A stretch of 64,000 nucleotides of DNA from Diphasiastrum complanatum (lineage: Eukaryota; Streptophyta; Lycopodiopsida; Lycopodiales; Lycopodiaceae), in NCBI GenBank assembly GCA_029204225.1, contig CM055108.1, forward strand, positions 47,658,815 through 47,722,814. Direction: 5' to 3'. Positions 21,614 to 32,491 of the stretch are shown here, piece after piece (the first letter of the stretch is position 1; every line of letters begins with the position of its first letter). Position numbers and translations under genes: made by a program. Under the pieces are notes generated by a model. It saw only the letters and a list, made by a program, of their open reading frames with translations, was not told the origin of the DNA and searched no databases.

Positions 21614-23440
21614 AATATTTTAATTTCCGACTCCCAAGACACTACATAGTACATCGCACCCAAGGCAAATTGCAGACTGTTATAACTTACCTTGCAACTG
21701 AGTAAAAAATAGAAAACTGAAATAACATAGTGAGATACTCTTGACAAATAGGGTGACAAAAGGGAGGCTTGGCACATGGCAGTAGGTTACTCCTGGTAAC
21801 GTGTACTACTTCTCCTTGTAGTACTGATTTATTGGAACTCTCCTTTTGCATTGATTGGGTATTTCGAAGTTGATTTGGAAGAGAAATATAGATCAATCAT
21901 CACAGCCTACATGAATTTTCTTTTTCTCTTGTAAAAGTCAAGCTGAATGTAACTTTCATAACATTACTCTACTAACATTCTTTGAGGGCCCCTAGACAAC
22001 TCCCATTTTCAAAGCACACCATTAAGATAGTCCATGAAAGATGACTATAGAATATGGTTGCAACATATTCTAGCTAATATTTATGATTTACACATCAGGT
22101 GGAGAGTCCCATTACATTGAGAACACTAGATTTTTGGTGGTTAATGGTTATTTAATTTTTATGAGAACCTTTATCCATGTAGTTTTTTTTAATGAAGCCT
22201 ATGTTTTGGGAACCTAGTATTAGGAGTTTTGGATTTTGACAGAGTCTACAAGCTCCCATATATCAAGGTTTTATAAAAGTAAGGTTATGAATAGTTGTGC
22301 ATTTCTTTTATAAAATTTTTAATCTCTCGGTCTTTTAAGAATTTTTAGGGGTTATTGTACCATCCATCACTTTAGACACCATGCCCAAGTAAAGAGCTTT
22401 TAGTTTTTGGCTCGGTTATCGTGTTTTGAATTTCTTTTTTACTTACTTGAAGATGTTAAATAGATATTTAGAGTTGAATAAAAGACAATGTATATTGCAC
22501 TACACCCCCTTCTCATTTTATAATCACCGCCCTACATCACCATGAATGTCTTTTTGAATGTTTTCACCAAAGTAATATCAATGGCTCCAAAGGGCAAACT
22601 TTAACATATGTTTGTCTTCGAGGAAATCAAAGGCCATAGTTTAGCAAAAATTCAAATTCTAAGGGCACCATTCACACTTTCAAAAGATATTCTCAAAAGG
22701 TCATGCAAGGATTTGACTTGAGTGGACATCCCACAAGCCAAGATTGTACACTAGTGACCACACTACAAATTATCAAATCACATGACACTTTTAGTGGTTT
22801 ACCAGTGCATGGGCAACTACAAATCATTAAATCACATGACACTTTGTCTAGTGCACTACTATTGCATGAGAAACCACATCACAAATCATGACGTTGTGCA
22901 CCTATAATGTCTTGAACCATGATGGCATATACATTCTAATAAAGCTCACTTTAACTAAGGTTTAAGAAACTTCATATAATATGCTAGCCATATCAATATA
23001 ATTTTATCATTCTTTAGAGATATATAAACCTTATACTTCAACTATTGATTTTATAAATTCTCACTCCATCAAGGTTGATGTACAATAGAACTTGAAACAC
23101 ATGGTGATTTATTCATGTAGAAAATAAAACAATAAATTGCTCCCATGTTGAAATCAAGTTGAAACACAATGTAATTTCTGGGGAAAAAAAATAATGTTCC
23201 AATATTTTCACCATTACGTTGGTCATTAGAGAGCTTTGTTACTTGAGTAATAGGCCTCTATGACACTTCATAGTAGAGGCCCTATATGAAAGCTTATGTG
23301 GATCTCTTATGTATTTGATACACAAGATCATGATGCTTATTAGATTGCTTGTTTGCTAGTTTTGCATGTTTTTGGTTTCAAGGTTAAACATAATTTGATC
23401 TTCACTTTTTAGATTTTCCTTGGTGTTTAAAAATCTTACA
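21611..23440. other. gene-free AT-rich interval
   Basis: No ORF with a recognisable motif was seen. A short direct repeat, AAATCA(T/C)(T/C)(A)AATCACATGACACTTT-like, occurs near 22767 and 22821. The right end probably belongs to the LTR that finishes at 23440. Confidence 0.4.
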
Positions 23441-24245
23441 TGGTATTAGAGCTTAGATTGCTGGTCTTCCATATTTCTTCAGGTGATTCTTTTGTTTTTG
23501 TGAAAGGTTGAAGGCCAGCTCAAATTGGGAAGGTAGAAAAGGCAATTTTTACTATCTCTAGTGTTACCATTCTACATTGGGGGGGGGTGCTCCTTTTAAT
23601 AAGCCCCAGACCCCCATATCCATATTTATATAAGTGTATTTGAGCTATATTTCATTAATAAAAAGGTCAAGTCCAAATTTGGTTTTTATTTGGTACTGAT
23701 TTAGATCAAAATTGTTGCATTGGTTTGTTGCCAATCTTCATAGAATTGACAAGAGAGCATAAGGAATGGAATTTCGTCACTTATTGAGAATTTATGATGT
23801 CTTATAAGTGTTTAGGATCTATTTTGTAAGACATATAGAATTTTATGGAAGCACAATATCATTGCTTATGCATATCATTTTTATTTTTGTCAAGTTTGAT
23901 CTAGTTTTTCACATGCCAGTCAAAATGGCACTTCATGGCACCATAATCTTGGAATCAAGCGATGACATCTTCTAATTTCTGTATTTGGAAGATTAGGATG
24001 GAATATTCATTGCTAGTACAAAATTTGATGATTTTTTTTTGGTGTTGAAGAGAGACCTCAACAAGTGCAAAGTAGAGTAAGGTAAGACAAGAGAGCTAGT
24101 CTAGCTCTACACATAGTCAAAATGAATGTGTGTCTAATGAACTCATGATGGGGAGCTAGAGGGAGCCACTATAGCAAGGAGGCTTTGGACTCATTACAAG
24201 AACTCTATGAATTAGGGGGAATACCTTGAGGAGTCAAGGACAGAC
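23441..24245 (+). pseudogene. copia primer site and gag N-terminal remnant
   Basis: TGGTATTAGAGC at 23441-23452 (one base off the consensus primer site) follows an ACA terminus, marking the end of a plus-strand LTR. After about 480 bases of leader, the frames near 23950-24040 give NFCIWKIRMEYSLLVQNL, the copia gag start motif, and 24090-24220 gives MNVCLMNS and SKEALDSLQELYE. Stops break it and the rest of the element is absent. Confidence 0.6.
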
Positions 24246-24259
24246 ACCTATTGGGAAGA

Positions 24260-24705
24260 AATTGCATAGTGAGTTTGTAACAATGTCTTGTCATTCAAAA
24301 GATTAGGTTCACATTATGAACGAAGATGCTTGATACATTCAATTTAATCATGCACCATCTCTTTCTTTCCCATTTTGATTTTACTTAATAACAAATAAGT
24401 ATCTTCCAGAGAATTTCCTATGTTTAAATCTTGTAATAAGTCCAGCTTTAATTACTTCTCAATCAGAACATAGTCTTGATTGTAAAACCAATCTTGAGAA
24501 GCACCAGTCAAGGACATAGAAAAGAGTTTAAGTTTGTTTTCTAGATTAACTTCACCATAGACTTCACAAGATTCAATAAAGATTTTGAGAAATCTAACTA
24601 GATCTGATAATCCATTATACTTAGGCAAACTCTAAGCGAGGAGTTCATCTGATGATAGGATGGGGTTGAGATTCTTGAATCTCAAGTTTTGAATCCGATT
24701 CTGCC
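24260..24705 (-). pseudogene. Ty3/gypsy gag N-terminal remnant
   Basis: On the minus strand from about 24704: MAESDSKLEIQE, then YNGLSDLVRFLKIFIESCEV, ENKLKLFSMSLTGASQDWFY and NSLEDTYLLLSKIKMGKKEM. This is a Retrotrans_gag (PF03732-type) profile with several stops. It resembles the remnant at 14321-15580 (LVRFLQDF, LRLFPMVL) and probably belongs to a related gypsy clade. Confidence 0.65.
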
Positions 24706-25012
24706 ATTTTAATGAATTACTTTAGAGAAAATAAAAAATTGGTAATATATACCTGTGTAGATGAGATTGAATCTATTTTTCAGAGATTGGAGATTCTAGA
24801 TTTTTTAGAGATTGGATCTAGATTTTTTAGTTAAATCTGATCTTCTGATTTGATCTATAAAAACTTGATCACTTGATGATAATCAGAATCTAAATTTGAA
24901 AAAAATATTTTGATCAAACAATCAACACTCTAAAATGGAATTTTCTCATACCAAGTATCAAATCAACTCAAAAATTTTCACAAATTTTACAATAGCTATA
25001 TCGGGTACACGC

Positions 25013-25338
25013 TAATCAACTAATCAGTTAGTCTCCGTCGTTGCCACTCATTTCACCTAGGCTCCAAGCCCATTAAGCTGCCAGCTAGCAACACAAAAGA
25101 TTCCCCTTTGTTTGTTTCGTAATCTCCAGTTTGCTTTCGTTCTTTTCATTTCTTTCGTAGTCTTTCGTTGCGTCCCTTTGCGGTTTGCGGTCCTGGAGGT
25201 GTGTTTACAATTCACGAATGATTCGTGAATTGTTCGTGCTTCAAGTCAAGGGATGTTGACTATCACGAATTGTTCTCGTTCGACCTTTGTTTCTTGTTTG
25301 TGCTGCGACAAAGTTGCAGGAGTTCACCATTTCTGACA
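25013..25338 (-). repeat. 3' LTR of E2, truncated
   Basis: About 326 bp, similar to 29157-29501 (shared phrases AATCAACTAATCAGTTAGTC, GTCTCCGTCGTTG and CCCTTTGCGGTTTGCGGTCC). The remaining ~450 bp of the LTR are absent at its left edge. Confidence 0.75.
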
Positions 25339-26080
25339 CTCCCTCTTGAACCTTGCAGTGTTGTACATTTAATCCAATTGTCTTTCTTTGCTTGGCAAAA
25401 AAGAGTGGCTTGTCGAGTGGCTTTGTGAGCAGATCTGCAATCATATTTTTTGATTTTATGTACTGGAATTGGAGCTCTCCTTTTGAGATCAAATCTCAAA
25501 TGTGATGGTACTTCATAGGCATGTGCTTTGTCTTTGAATGGAAGAGAGGATCCTGGGACAGATAGATGGCACTCTGAGAGTCCATCTTCGTCATGCTTGG
25601 CCCTTCTTGTGGTATTCCGATTGCCTCCAGCATCATCTACAGCCACACTACGTCATTCGCCACCTTTGAAGCTGCGACATATTCAGCTTCACAAAAGGAC
25701 TGAGCCACCAAGGTTTGCTTTTTGCATATCCAGCTGATTGCAGCTCCGCACTCTATGGTACATCCTCCAGTAATTGACTTGATGTCATCTTTGCAACTCG
25801 CCCAGCTTGCATCATTGTAGTGGTGCAGCTCGAATACTTTTTTTTCGTTTTCAACTCTGTAGCTTAAATCCCATATTCTGGGTACCCTTCAGATACTATA
25901 GGATTCGTTTGGCCATTTGCCAATGTGCCAGGCCAGAATTGGAGGAGAATTGTCTCAAGGTGTAAACAGAGAAAACTAAATCGGGTCTGGTACAAATTGT
26001 GAGGTACATCAGACAACCGGTTAAGTTTTGGTAGGGTATACCTACCATCCTCAGTTATTCCTCTTCCATTTTTGGACAAT
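25339..26080 (-). pseudogene. copia RNase H remnant (E2)
   Basis: Broken minus-strand frames carry the RT-RNase H connection (KNGRGITED, RLIGSL-like, TRPDLVFSVYTLRQF-like and ANGQTNPI) around 25864-26079. Near the 3' end are RNase H C-terminal blocks (SKNMIADLLTKPLDKPLFF at about 25390-25450). It joins the linker region at 26080 directly, so the whole palm core with YVDD is missing. Confidence 0.7.
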
Positions 26081-26081
26081 C

Positions 26082-27323
26082 CTACTTCGTGAGCTTGGCT
26101 CCTCTGGCAATGGCTCTAGTGTCCATGCCTCGTTTTGCCTCATCGACTCGATCTCCTCTGACATTGTCTGCTTCCGAAATTCTCCCTCTGGACTTTGGAC
26201 AGCTTCTTGGTATATTGTTGGCCTTCAGTGAAGCTGCAATACTCAAACTACGCGTCTTCACTCCATTGAAGATTGTTAAAGTAGCGGTCTGGAGACCTTC
26301 TTTGTCTCGTTGACCTTCTAAGTTCGTTTTGTTGATGCTCGAACGTTGATCCTCTGCTTCCTGTTGTTCTGGAGTCTGCGGCTCTGCATTTTGATTTGAT
26401 GTCTGTTCTCGATCTCCCTCTTGAATGGGCAGCAATGTGAAGATCTCATGGCCTCTTTCGTCTTTCAGTCCAGGGAATGTGGACTCATCGAACTTCACAT
26501 CTCTGTTCGAAACAACCTTCTTCGTGGTTGGGTTGTAGAGCCTGTACACATGTGTTCCGTTCGAGTAGCCAACTATGATTGTTTGTTCAGATTTGTCATC
26601 GAGCTTGTTTCTTTTTTCTTTTCGAATGTGCTTGTATGCTGCACATCCAAAAACTCATACGTATGACAAATCAGGCTTTCTGCCTGTCTACATTTCGTAT
26701 GGTATTTTGTTTTCCAGCGATGTCGTTGTAGATCCGTTCTGTAGGTGTACAGCTGCAGCTATTGCCTCAGCCCAGAATTGACATAGCAATTGAGCCTGTG
26801 TCATCATGCATCTGGCTCCTTCGACTAGCGTTATGTTTCTTCTTCCTACCACACCATTGTATTATGGTGTGTATACAAGAGTGAACTGTTGTTCGAGCCC
26901 CTGTTCTTCATAGAATTTTGAGAATTCTTTGCTTTTGTATTCACCTCCGTTGCCAGATCTAAGGATCTGTATCTTTTTCGAGGTGTGTCGCTCTGCAAAT
27001 GCCACAAACTTCTTGAAGGAATCAAACAATTCGGATTTCTTCTTTAAGTAGTAGATCGTGGTCATCCGGCTGTAATCATCTATGAACGTCAGAAAGTATC
27101 TCGAATCTGAGAGCAAATCCATCTTCGTCGGTCCACAGACATCAGAGTGGACGAGCTCAAGAACTTCATTGGCTCTTCTTCCCTCATGCATGAATGGATT
27201 TCGATGTTGCTTGCCTTTCTGACAAGCTTCGTAGAACTCGGTTTTGGGCCTTGAAATCTTGAGACCTGTGACTATGTCTTTCTTGTACATGTCATGCAAT
27301 CTCCACATGTTCAGATGATACAT
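26082..27323 (-). pseudogene. copia integrase and integrase-RT linker (E2)
   Basis: 27323-26862 holds the integrase N-terminal and core region: YHLNMWRLHDMYKK, VLELVHSDVCGPTKM, YFLTFIDDYSRMTTIYYLKK and ILRSGNGGEYKSKEF, where RTDNGGEY has become RSGNGGEY. It stops at VYTP. The frame 26549-26082 continues with VVSNRDVKFDESTFPG and a low-complexity Gln/Glu linker before RT should begin. The segment between (26550-26861) carries the remaining integrase tail in broken frames. Confidence 0.8.
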
Positions 27324-27584
27324 TCTCCTATGCCAGAGTTGATCTTCATTTTCTGATGCATTTAATATGCTATCAGAGTTGCTGATTATCTTGGCCTAGT
27401 AGAGGTTTTCTTCTCTGCATCCAACCGTCAGCAGCTTGTTTGTCATCTTCTCGATCATGCGGCATGTATTGTCATCGAACAAAACTTGAATGCCAAGATT
27501 TGTCATCTTGGAGATGGATATGAGATCTTTTCTAAGTGAGGGCACATAGAGTGCTCCTAGCAGCTCTTCTTGGCCTGACAGTAT

Positions 27585-28641
27585 TCATAACTGTAGAGTG
27601 TCGATGCCTTTGACATTGTGTTTGCTCCCATCACCTAGAATCACTTCTCTGTTGTTTTCGAGCTCTTTGAAGTCGATCAAGATCTGCTTGTTACAGGTTA
27701 TGTGAGATGTTGCTCTTGAATCAATGACTACATGGTAGTCATGTTCAGTGTAACCTGTTGAAGCTTCGTCGAGTATCGTGAAAGCTTCGTCACCTTTGTT
27801 AGCATCCTTTGATGACTCTACAACATTAGCTTTTTCAGCTTTGTTCTTTATTTTTGGGTTGAATCTACAATCGTATGCAGAATGCCCCTTGTTCTGGTAG
27901 TGCATGCAAGGTATTGCTGGATTGAACCAGTATTTGTTGGTCGTATGGCCTGGTTTGTCGCAGTGATCACAGTAAGAAGACTGCTGATTCGAGGACTTCT
28001 TCTCGAATCTTGGCTTGTTCTTGTTTTTCTTCTTTCCTTTCGTGAAGAGAGCCTTCCCTTGATCACTGCTTCCCTCTCCTTCGTCTCTCATCAATCTCTC
28101 ATCAGTGACAAGATTGACTACTTTGTCGAATGTCATATCTGGTAAAATCAGTATGAGCATTCCCAGCGGCTAATAGGACGTCGGTAGAGATTTCATAAAG
28201 TACATCAGCTGCTGTGGTGATGGGACCTGGGCTCTTGTCCTGATGCAACGAGTTGAGGGAAGATCGTATTGATCTTCTCAATGTGCTGATCCAACTGGTT
28301 GCCATCCCATCGTATGGATTGCAGTTGATTGTGAAGGTGCATGACTGAAGCTGCTTCATACTTCTGTTTCAATCTTTCCCACACTGCATGGTTATCTTCG
28401 TAGTCTTCAATCTGCATGAGTAGATCTTCATTTATGGCGAAATGATGATCACCATTGCGCTCTCATCTTTTCTGATCCATTTAGCTCTCCTCGGGTCTCC
28501 CTCTGGAGGCTACACCTCTGAGAGTTCGGTCACCAACCAAATGCCTTCGCCCTTTAGAAGTGTTTTGATTTTGAATTTCCAGATTCTGTAATTTGTGCCA
28601 TCGAGACTGATTGCTACTCTTGTTTGGATTGTTGCAGCCAT
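27585..28641 (-). pseudogene. copia gag and protease (E2)
   Basis: Gag starts at the ATG ending at 28641 (MAATIQTRVAISLDGTNYRI, WKFKIKTLLK) and is soon stopped. 28417-28102 carries the middle of gag with a frameshift (DYEDNHAVWERLKQKYEAAS, MHLHNQLQSI). 28160-27585 holds a lysine-rich stretch, two knuckle-like clusters (CDHCDKPGHTTNKYW, where the last Cys is lost, and CMHYQNKGHSAYDC) and a protease motif VIDSRATSHIT in which the catalytic-loop Gly is Arg. That substitution alone should inactivate the protease. Confidence 0.8.
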
Positions 28642-28706
28642 ATTGTGTTGTCTAGAAAAATCACTGGTGGGATATCAGTAGTGATAACCTGTCTGCTCTG
28701 ATACCA

Positions 28707-29501
28707 TGTCGCGAAAGCGAAACTTTCTTTGTCTTTATTTTCGTTTTTGTATTTGCGAACGATTCTGTGTCTTTGAATTTTCTTTTGCGTGGAAACTTCA
28801 CAGGATCCTAGACACGCGACTGCACATCACAGAACACATTCTATTCTAGCAATCAAGACACACAACACAAGACAAGGAGATGCATGAAAATAGAGCGACT
28901 GTATTATCAGTTTAATTTTAGAGCGAGATCATCAGTGTCTTGCTTGTTGGCGGAATGACACTCTGCTCTTTCACTGTGTTTTGCTTGTTGGCAGACTTTT
29001 ATGCACAGTTCTAGTATTTTTCTTTTCTGCTCTACTCGCTACCTCTCTCTCTCTGTTTCTTACAGATCTGTATTTCATGATCCAGAAAGGATAGTTTATA
29101 CCTCCACAACGTGGAGTTTACAAGATGGCTTAACGTAGAAATCACAAGACTATTAACGTTAATCAACTAATCAGTTAGTCTCCGTCGTTGGCACTTGTTT
29201 CACCTGGGCGTGAAGTCTATGACTCCAAGCCCGTTGAGCTGCCAGTTGGCAGCGTGAAAGATTTCCCTTCGTTTGTTTCGTAATATCTCGTTTGCTTTCG
29301 TTCTTTTCGTTTCTTTCGTAGTCCTTTGTTTTGCGTCCCTTTGCGGTTTGCGGTCCTGGAGGTGTGTTTACGATTCACGAATGATTCGCAAATCATTCAT
29401 GCTTCAAGTCAAGGGACGTTGACTGTTGCGAATTGTTCTCGTTTGACCTTCGTTTCTTGTTCGTGTTGCGACAAAGTTGTAGGAGTTCACCATTTTTGAC
29501 A
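28707..29501 (-). repeat. 5' LTR of E2
   Basis: It is 795 bp with TG...CA ends next to the primer-site complement at 28695-28706. Its outer edge (29501) directly abuts the accessory gene of the convergent pair, whose upstream part is therefore cut off. Confidence 0.8.
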
Positions 29502-29503
29502 CA

Positions 29504-30497
29504 AAAAACTCTCCCTCATACTATAATCCTCTCTGATTCTCTTCCATTTGCATCTCCTGTTAATCAATTAGCTCTACTCAATGATCCCTTATATTTTATA
29601 AATAATGAAAGTTATATTTCATTTAATGATATAGAAGATGTTTTGAATTTGAGAGAGGATGAAATCCTCTCAATTTTTGCTCAAAATTTATCTAAATTTT
29701 CTGACATTGTTGATTACTCATATGATGACCTTGAAAGTGAGATAGATTATGATAAAGATGGCAATGGAAAATCTGGCAATGAGGCCTTGGAGGCCATGAT
29801 TGAAAAATCTAAAGCCTATGAAAAAACTTTGCCTACAGAGGAGGAATTTTTGGAATTCCAAAAAAAATATCCCCCAAGGCCTAGATATATCCATGTAGAG
29901 GCCATTGGAGGACATGACATTAGCAGAGCAAACGTTGTTGATTACGATGATTATGATCTGGTACGTAGATATTATATTGGTATTGATATTGTTCAGTTTT
30001 CTTATTGAGTTTGCAGTGTTATGTATAATTCTAAATTTATTTTCTTTTCTTGTTTACAGGATGCTATTGAAATAGATGCCTTTGGTATGAGACGTGGAGG
30101 TGTCCGTGGTGTATCAACCGGGAGAAAAGATGTGTCTCTATCTCATTATTTGAAACACTTTCAAAATAATGAGATTTGTGTATATCATTTATCTTTTAAT
30201 CCATATGCAACCACTGTCATTATGGCCATCAAATCATTATCAATTTGTTTAGCAGGCCATAAGTATGCAAGAGGAACATATAAAATAATTTTTGTGAAAA
30301 GAGATTTGGCTATTAAGATATTGGGTTATACTCCCAATGAGACTACGAAAAGATCATCTCCAATGGCCCTTTATTATGGGTACATTGATATGAGCAAGAG
30401 GAAAAATTTAGAATTTTTGGATCCATATAAAAGGAGATTATTCCTTCATGACACTACCATCCGTCTGAATCTTGAAGAGGATGATGATGATAATTAG
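29504..30497 (+). CDS. acidic two-exon gene of the convergent pair, copy 1 (5' truncated)
   Basis: I do not recognise a named family. Exon 1 (29504-29960, open from the LTR edge) is acidic (DDLESEIDYDKDGNGKSG, MIEKSKAYEKTLPTEEEFLE) with the block PPRPRYIHVEAIGGHDISRA. The donor is CTG|GTACGT at 29960/29961 and the acceptor TTTACAG at 30059. Exon 2 (30060-30497) contains DAIEIDAFGMRRGGVRG, LSHYLKHFQNNEICVYHL, IMAIKSLSICLAGHKYARG and ends in LNLEEDDDDN. The second copy at 54300-54776 shares RRGG, HYLK(H/F)F(Q/K)NNEI, MAIK(S/A)LS and GH blocks, and an intron at the same place. Its 3' end faces the transposase-like gene on the other strand with a 30-base gap. A role as an accessory protein of the mobile unit is inferred from this pairing. 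The start is lost at the E2 LTR. Confidence 0.6.
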
Positions 30498-30526
30498 ATA
30501 ATTTTTTGTAATAGATTTTTGATATA

Positions 30527-32480
30527 TTACAAGAATCTCTCTTTTGTTATGAATTTGAATGCCTTTGGAAGTATTTTAATACTTGGCGAGTTTTTAGCTT
30601 GATATCTAAATTGTGCTCTTCTATAAAACCACTGAAAAAGTTGAACTAAATATTTATTTCTTAAATTGTGTCCTCCATGATTTGTTGCTCTATGAAATGC
30701 TCCCCTTGCTTGCCAATGAGATTTTTCCATGCCTTGTGATGACAGATACTTAAGCTCTCATATTCCTTTGCAAAATAAGTTGCATGATGAAGAAGGATGT
30801 GCTGCAAACAATAGTTTTGATTAGTTACATCAGTAGAAAAATATATAAGCCTGAATGAGAAAAGTACCAGATAATGATATAGATTAGCACCATGTAATGA
30901 GTAACGTTGTCTTTTCCCCAACAATTATGTATAGATTTTACAAATGTGGTGCAATGATTTTGCAAAGTCCTCATATCTTCTGATGATAGGTTTTCTTTCC
31001 TGATAACACCTATGAGTTTGTCTAAGTTGGTCCACACTTGTCCCTTTTCCACTCGATTACCTCTTCTAGTGTTCATGTGGCTTGAACAATTTCTCTCCAA
31101 ATTTTGTATCTGACACTTGATTCTTTGCATGTGTGATTGGATAAGAATTTTCTTGCTTTAGCACCTCCAAATGATGGCTTATTGGGAACGTTTCCTTTTT
31201 TACTGGAGAGTTTGTCACTTTTTTCAATCGTGACATTCCCTTTATGTAGTCCTGCATTTGACAGAACTATTTCCAACCTCCTAATTGCTGCTTTAGCCAC
31301 AGACTCCGGTTTATGATTCCATGCTAGTAGAATATGCAGGTAAATAAGTTTTTTCAATAATACGAACCTCAGCATGCAATGTGCTTATTTGAACATATTT
31401 TAATGGAATTGGCAGAACACTTTTCATATTTGGATCTTCAGCTTCTCATGTTGGGCCAGTGTTTGTTGATCGTCCCAAATTCATATTGTAACAATCCTTC
31501 ATGCAATAAAGACATTGATGCTTTGATGTTTTCCCATGAGAGACATTATACATACATTTTAATATTTTCAAATCCTCTGCAAGGTGCCATTGAATTTGAA
31601 ATCTTCCATGGTTTTCGACTGTAAAAAAATGTCTCTTTATAATCTCGCCATAATTTGTTCTTGAAAATATCCATGAAAGTATTTTATGGTCCTCTTTCAA
31701 AACCTGTAGAGAAACAAGTAATGCATGACATGTCAATAAAAACTGGCAAGGTATGAATTGTTAATAAAGATATTCTAAATGAAAATTGAAATGTATACCT
31801 GGAATGCCGCCAACCACCATATGTGATTTTTCGATTGAACACTAAACGTTCGATCATTTGTATCTGAAATTTTGTTCATCAAAGTGAGACTCACTTGTTC
31901 CAACTTTTGACCCTTGATGATTTCTGATTCATCCAATTTTATTACAATAATGATCTTTCCATTTACTTGATGTTCCTCTAGTTTATAGAATCGATTAATG
32001 TATTTTAGAACATTTTCAATATCAAAAAAAATATTATTGCAATCGTTGTAATTGAGCTCACCATATTTTGATCTGTATAATTCAGTTATATGAAGTGGTT
32101 GGCCAACTACTTTGAACATTCTGTCATTATTAAAATTTCTAGCTAATCTTACCTGGTATGGACGTGGAAGATAAATTTTCTTCACCATCACTTGGGAAAA
32201 AGCTTTTTTAACTATTCTAAAAAAAGTAGAATAAGCATTTCTGCTAATTCCATATACATCACATGCACCTTGTATCACATTCGCATCCAAGTATGATTGA
32301 ACCTTAATCAAAACAGCCTCTACAATTTCATTTTTCATTTTTTCACACCGAGCATTTTTTATCATTTCCTTTGTTGACTTTCTTGGTAAAACATGACTTC
32401 AAAATGATCCAATGCATGAACGATCTGTTAAATAGTTCTTTGCCACCAAACATGATCTACAACAAACATATGATACGCGA
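30527..32480 (-). pseudogene. transposase-like multi-exon gene of the convergent pair, copy 1
   Basis: The first visible exon begins after an acceptor near 32459 (CRSCLVAKNYLTDRS) and runs with one stop into 32365-31799: GACDVYGISRNAYSTFFRIV, YLPRPYQVR, then VIKLDESEIIKGQKLEQVSL and IWWLAAFQ. The intron is 31798-31704 (GTATAC...CTACAG). Exon 2 has RFQIQWHLAEDLKILKCMYN and the zinc-type pair HQCLYCMKDC, then VQISTLHAEVRIIEK, with a stop near 31480 and frameshifts near 31345 and 31140. After KDNVTHYM comes a second intron (about 30906-30800) and the tail HILLHHATYFAKEYESLSIC and KSHWQARGAFHRATNHGGHN. Block order matches transposase-like proteins known from many eukaryotes. The conserved Asp residues and CxxC insert suggest an RNase H-fold DDE nuclease, by inference only. 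Confidence 0.6.
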
Positions 32481-32491
32481 TTCGAGATGTA

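Larger units (their letters stand above)
25013..29501 (-). mobile_element. E2: Ty1/copia element with RT deletion
   Basis: The right LTR is 28707-29501 (TGTCGCGAAAGC to CATTTTTGACA on the plus strand) with primer-site complement GCTCTGATACCA at 28695-28706. The left LTR is a truncated copy, about 25013-25338, matching 29157-29501 and preceded in element direction by a purine tract AAGAGGGAG. Gag, zinc knuckles, protease, integrase and RNase H pieces are present in copia order. Most of RT is missing, and no target duplication can be read because the 3' LTR end is lost. Confidence 0.85.

Noticed and set aside
29504-30497. RAG2-like kelch protein
   Set aside because: The gene is acidic and shows no repeated kelch motifs (no GG followed by spaced Tyr/Trp).
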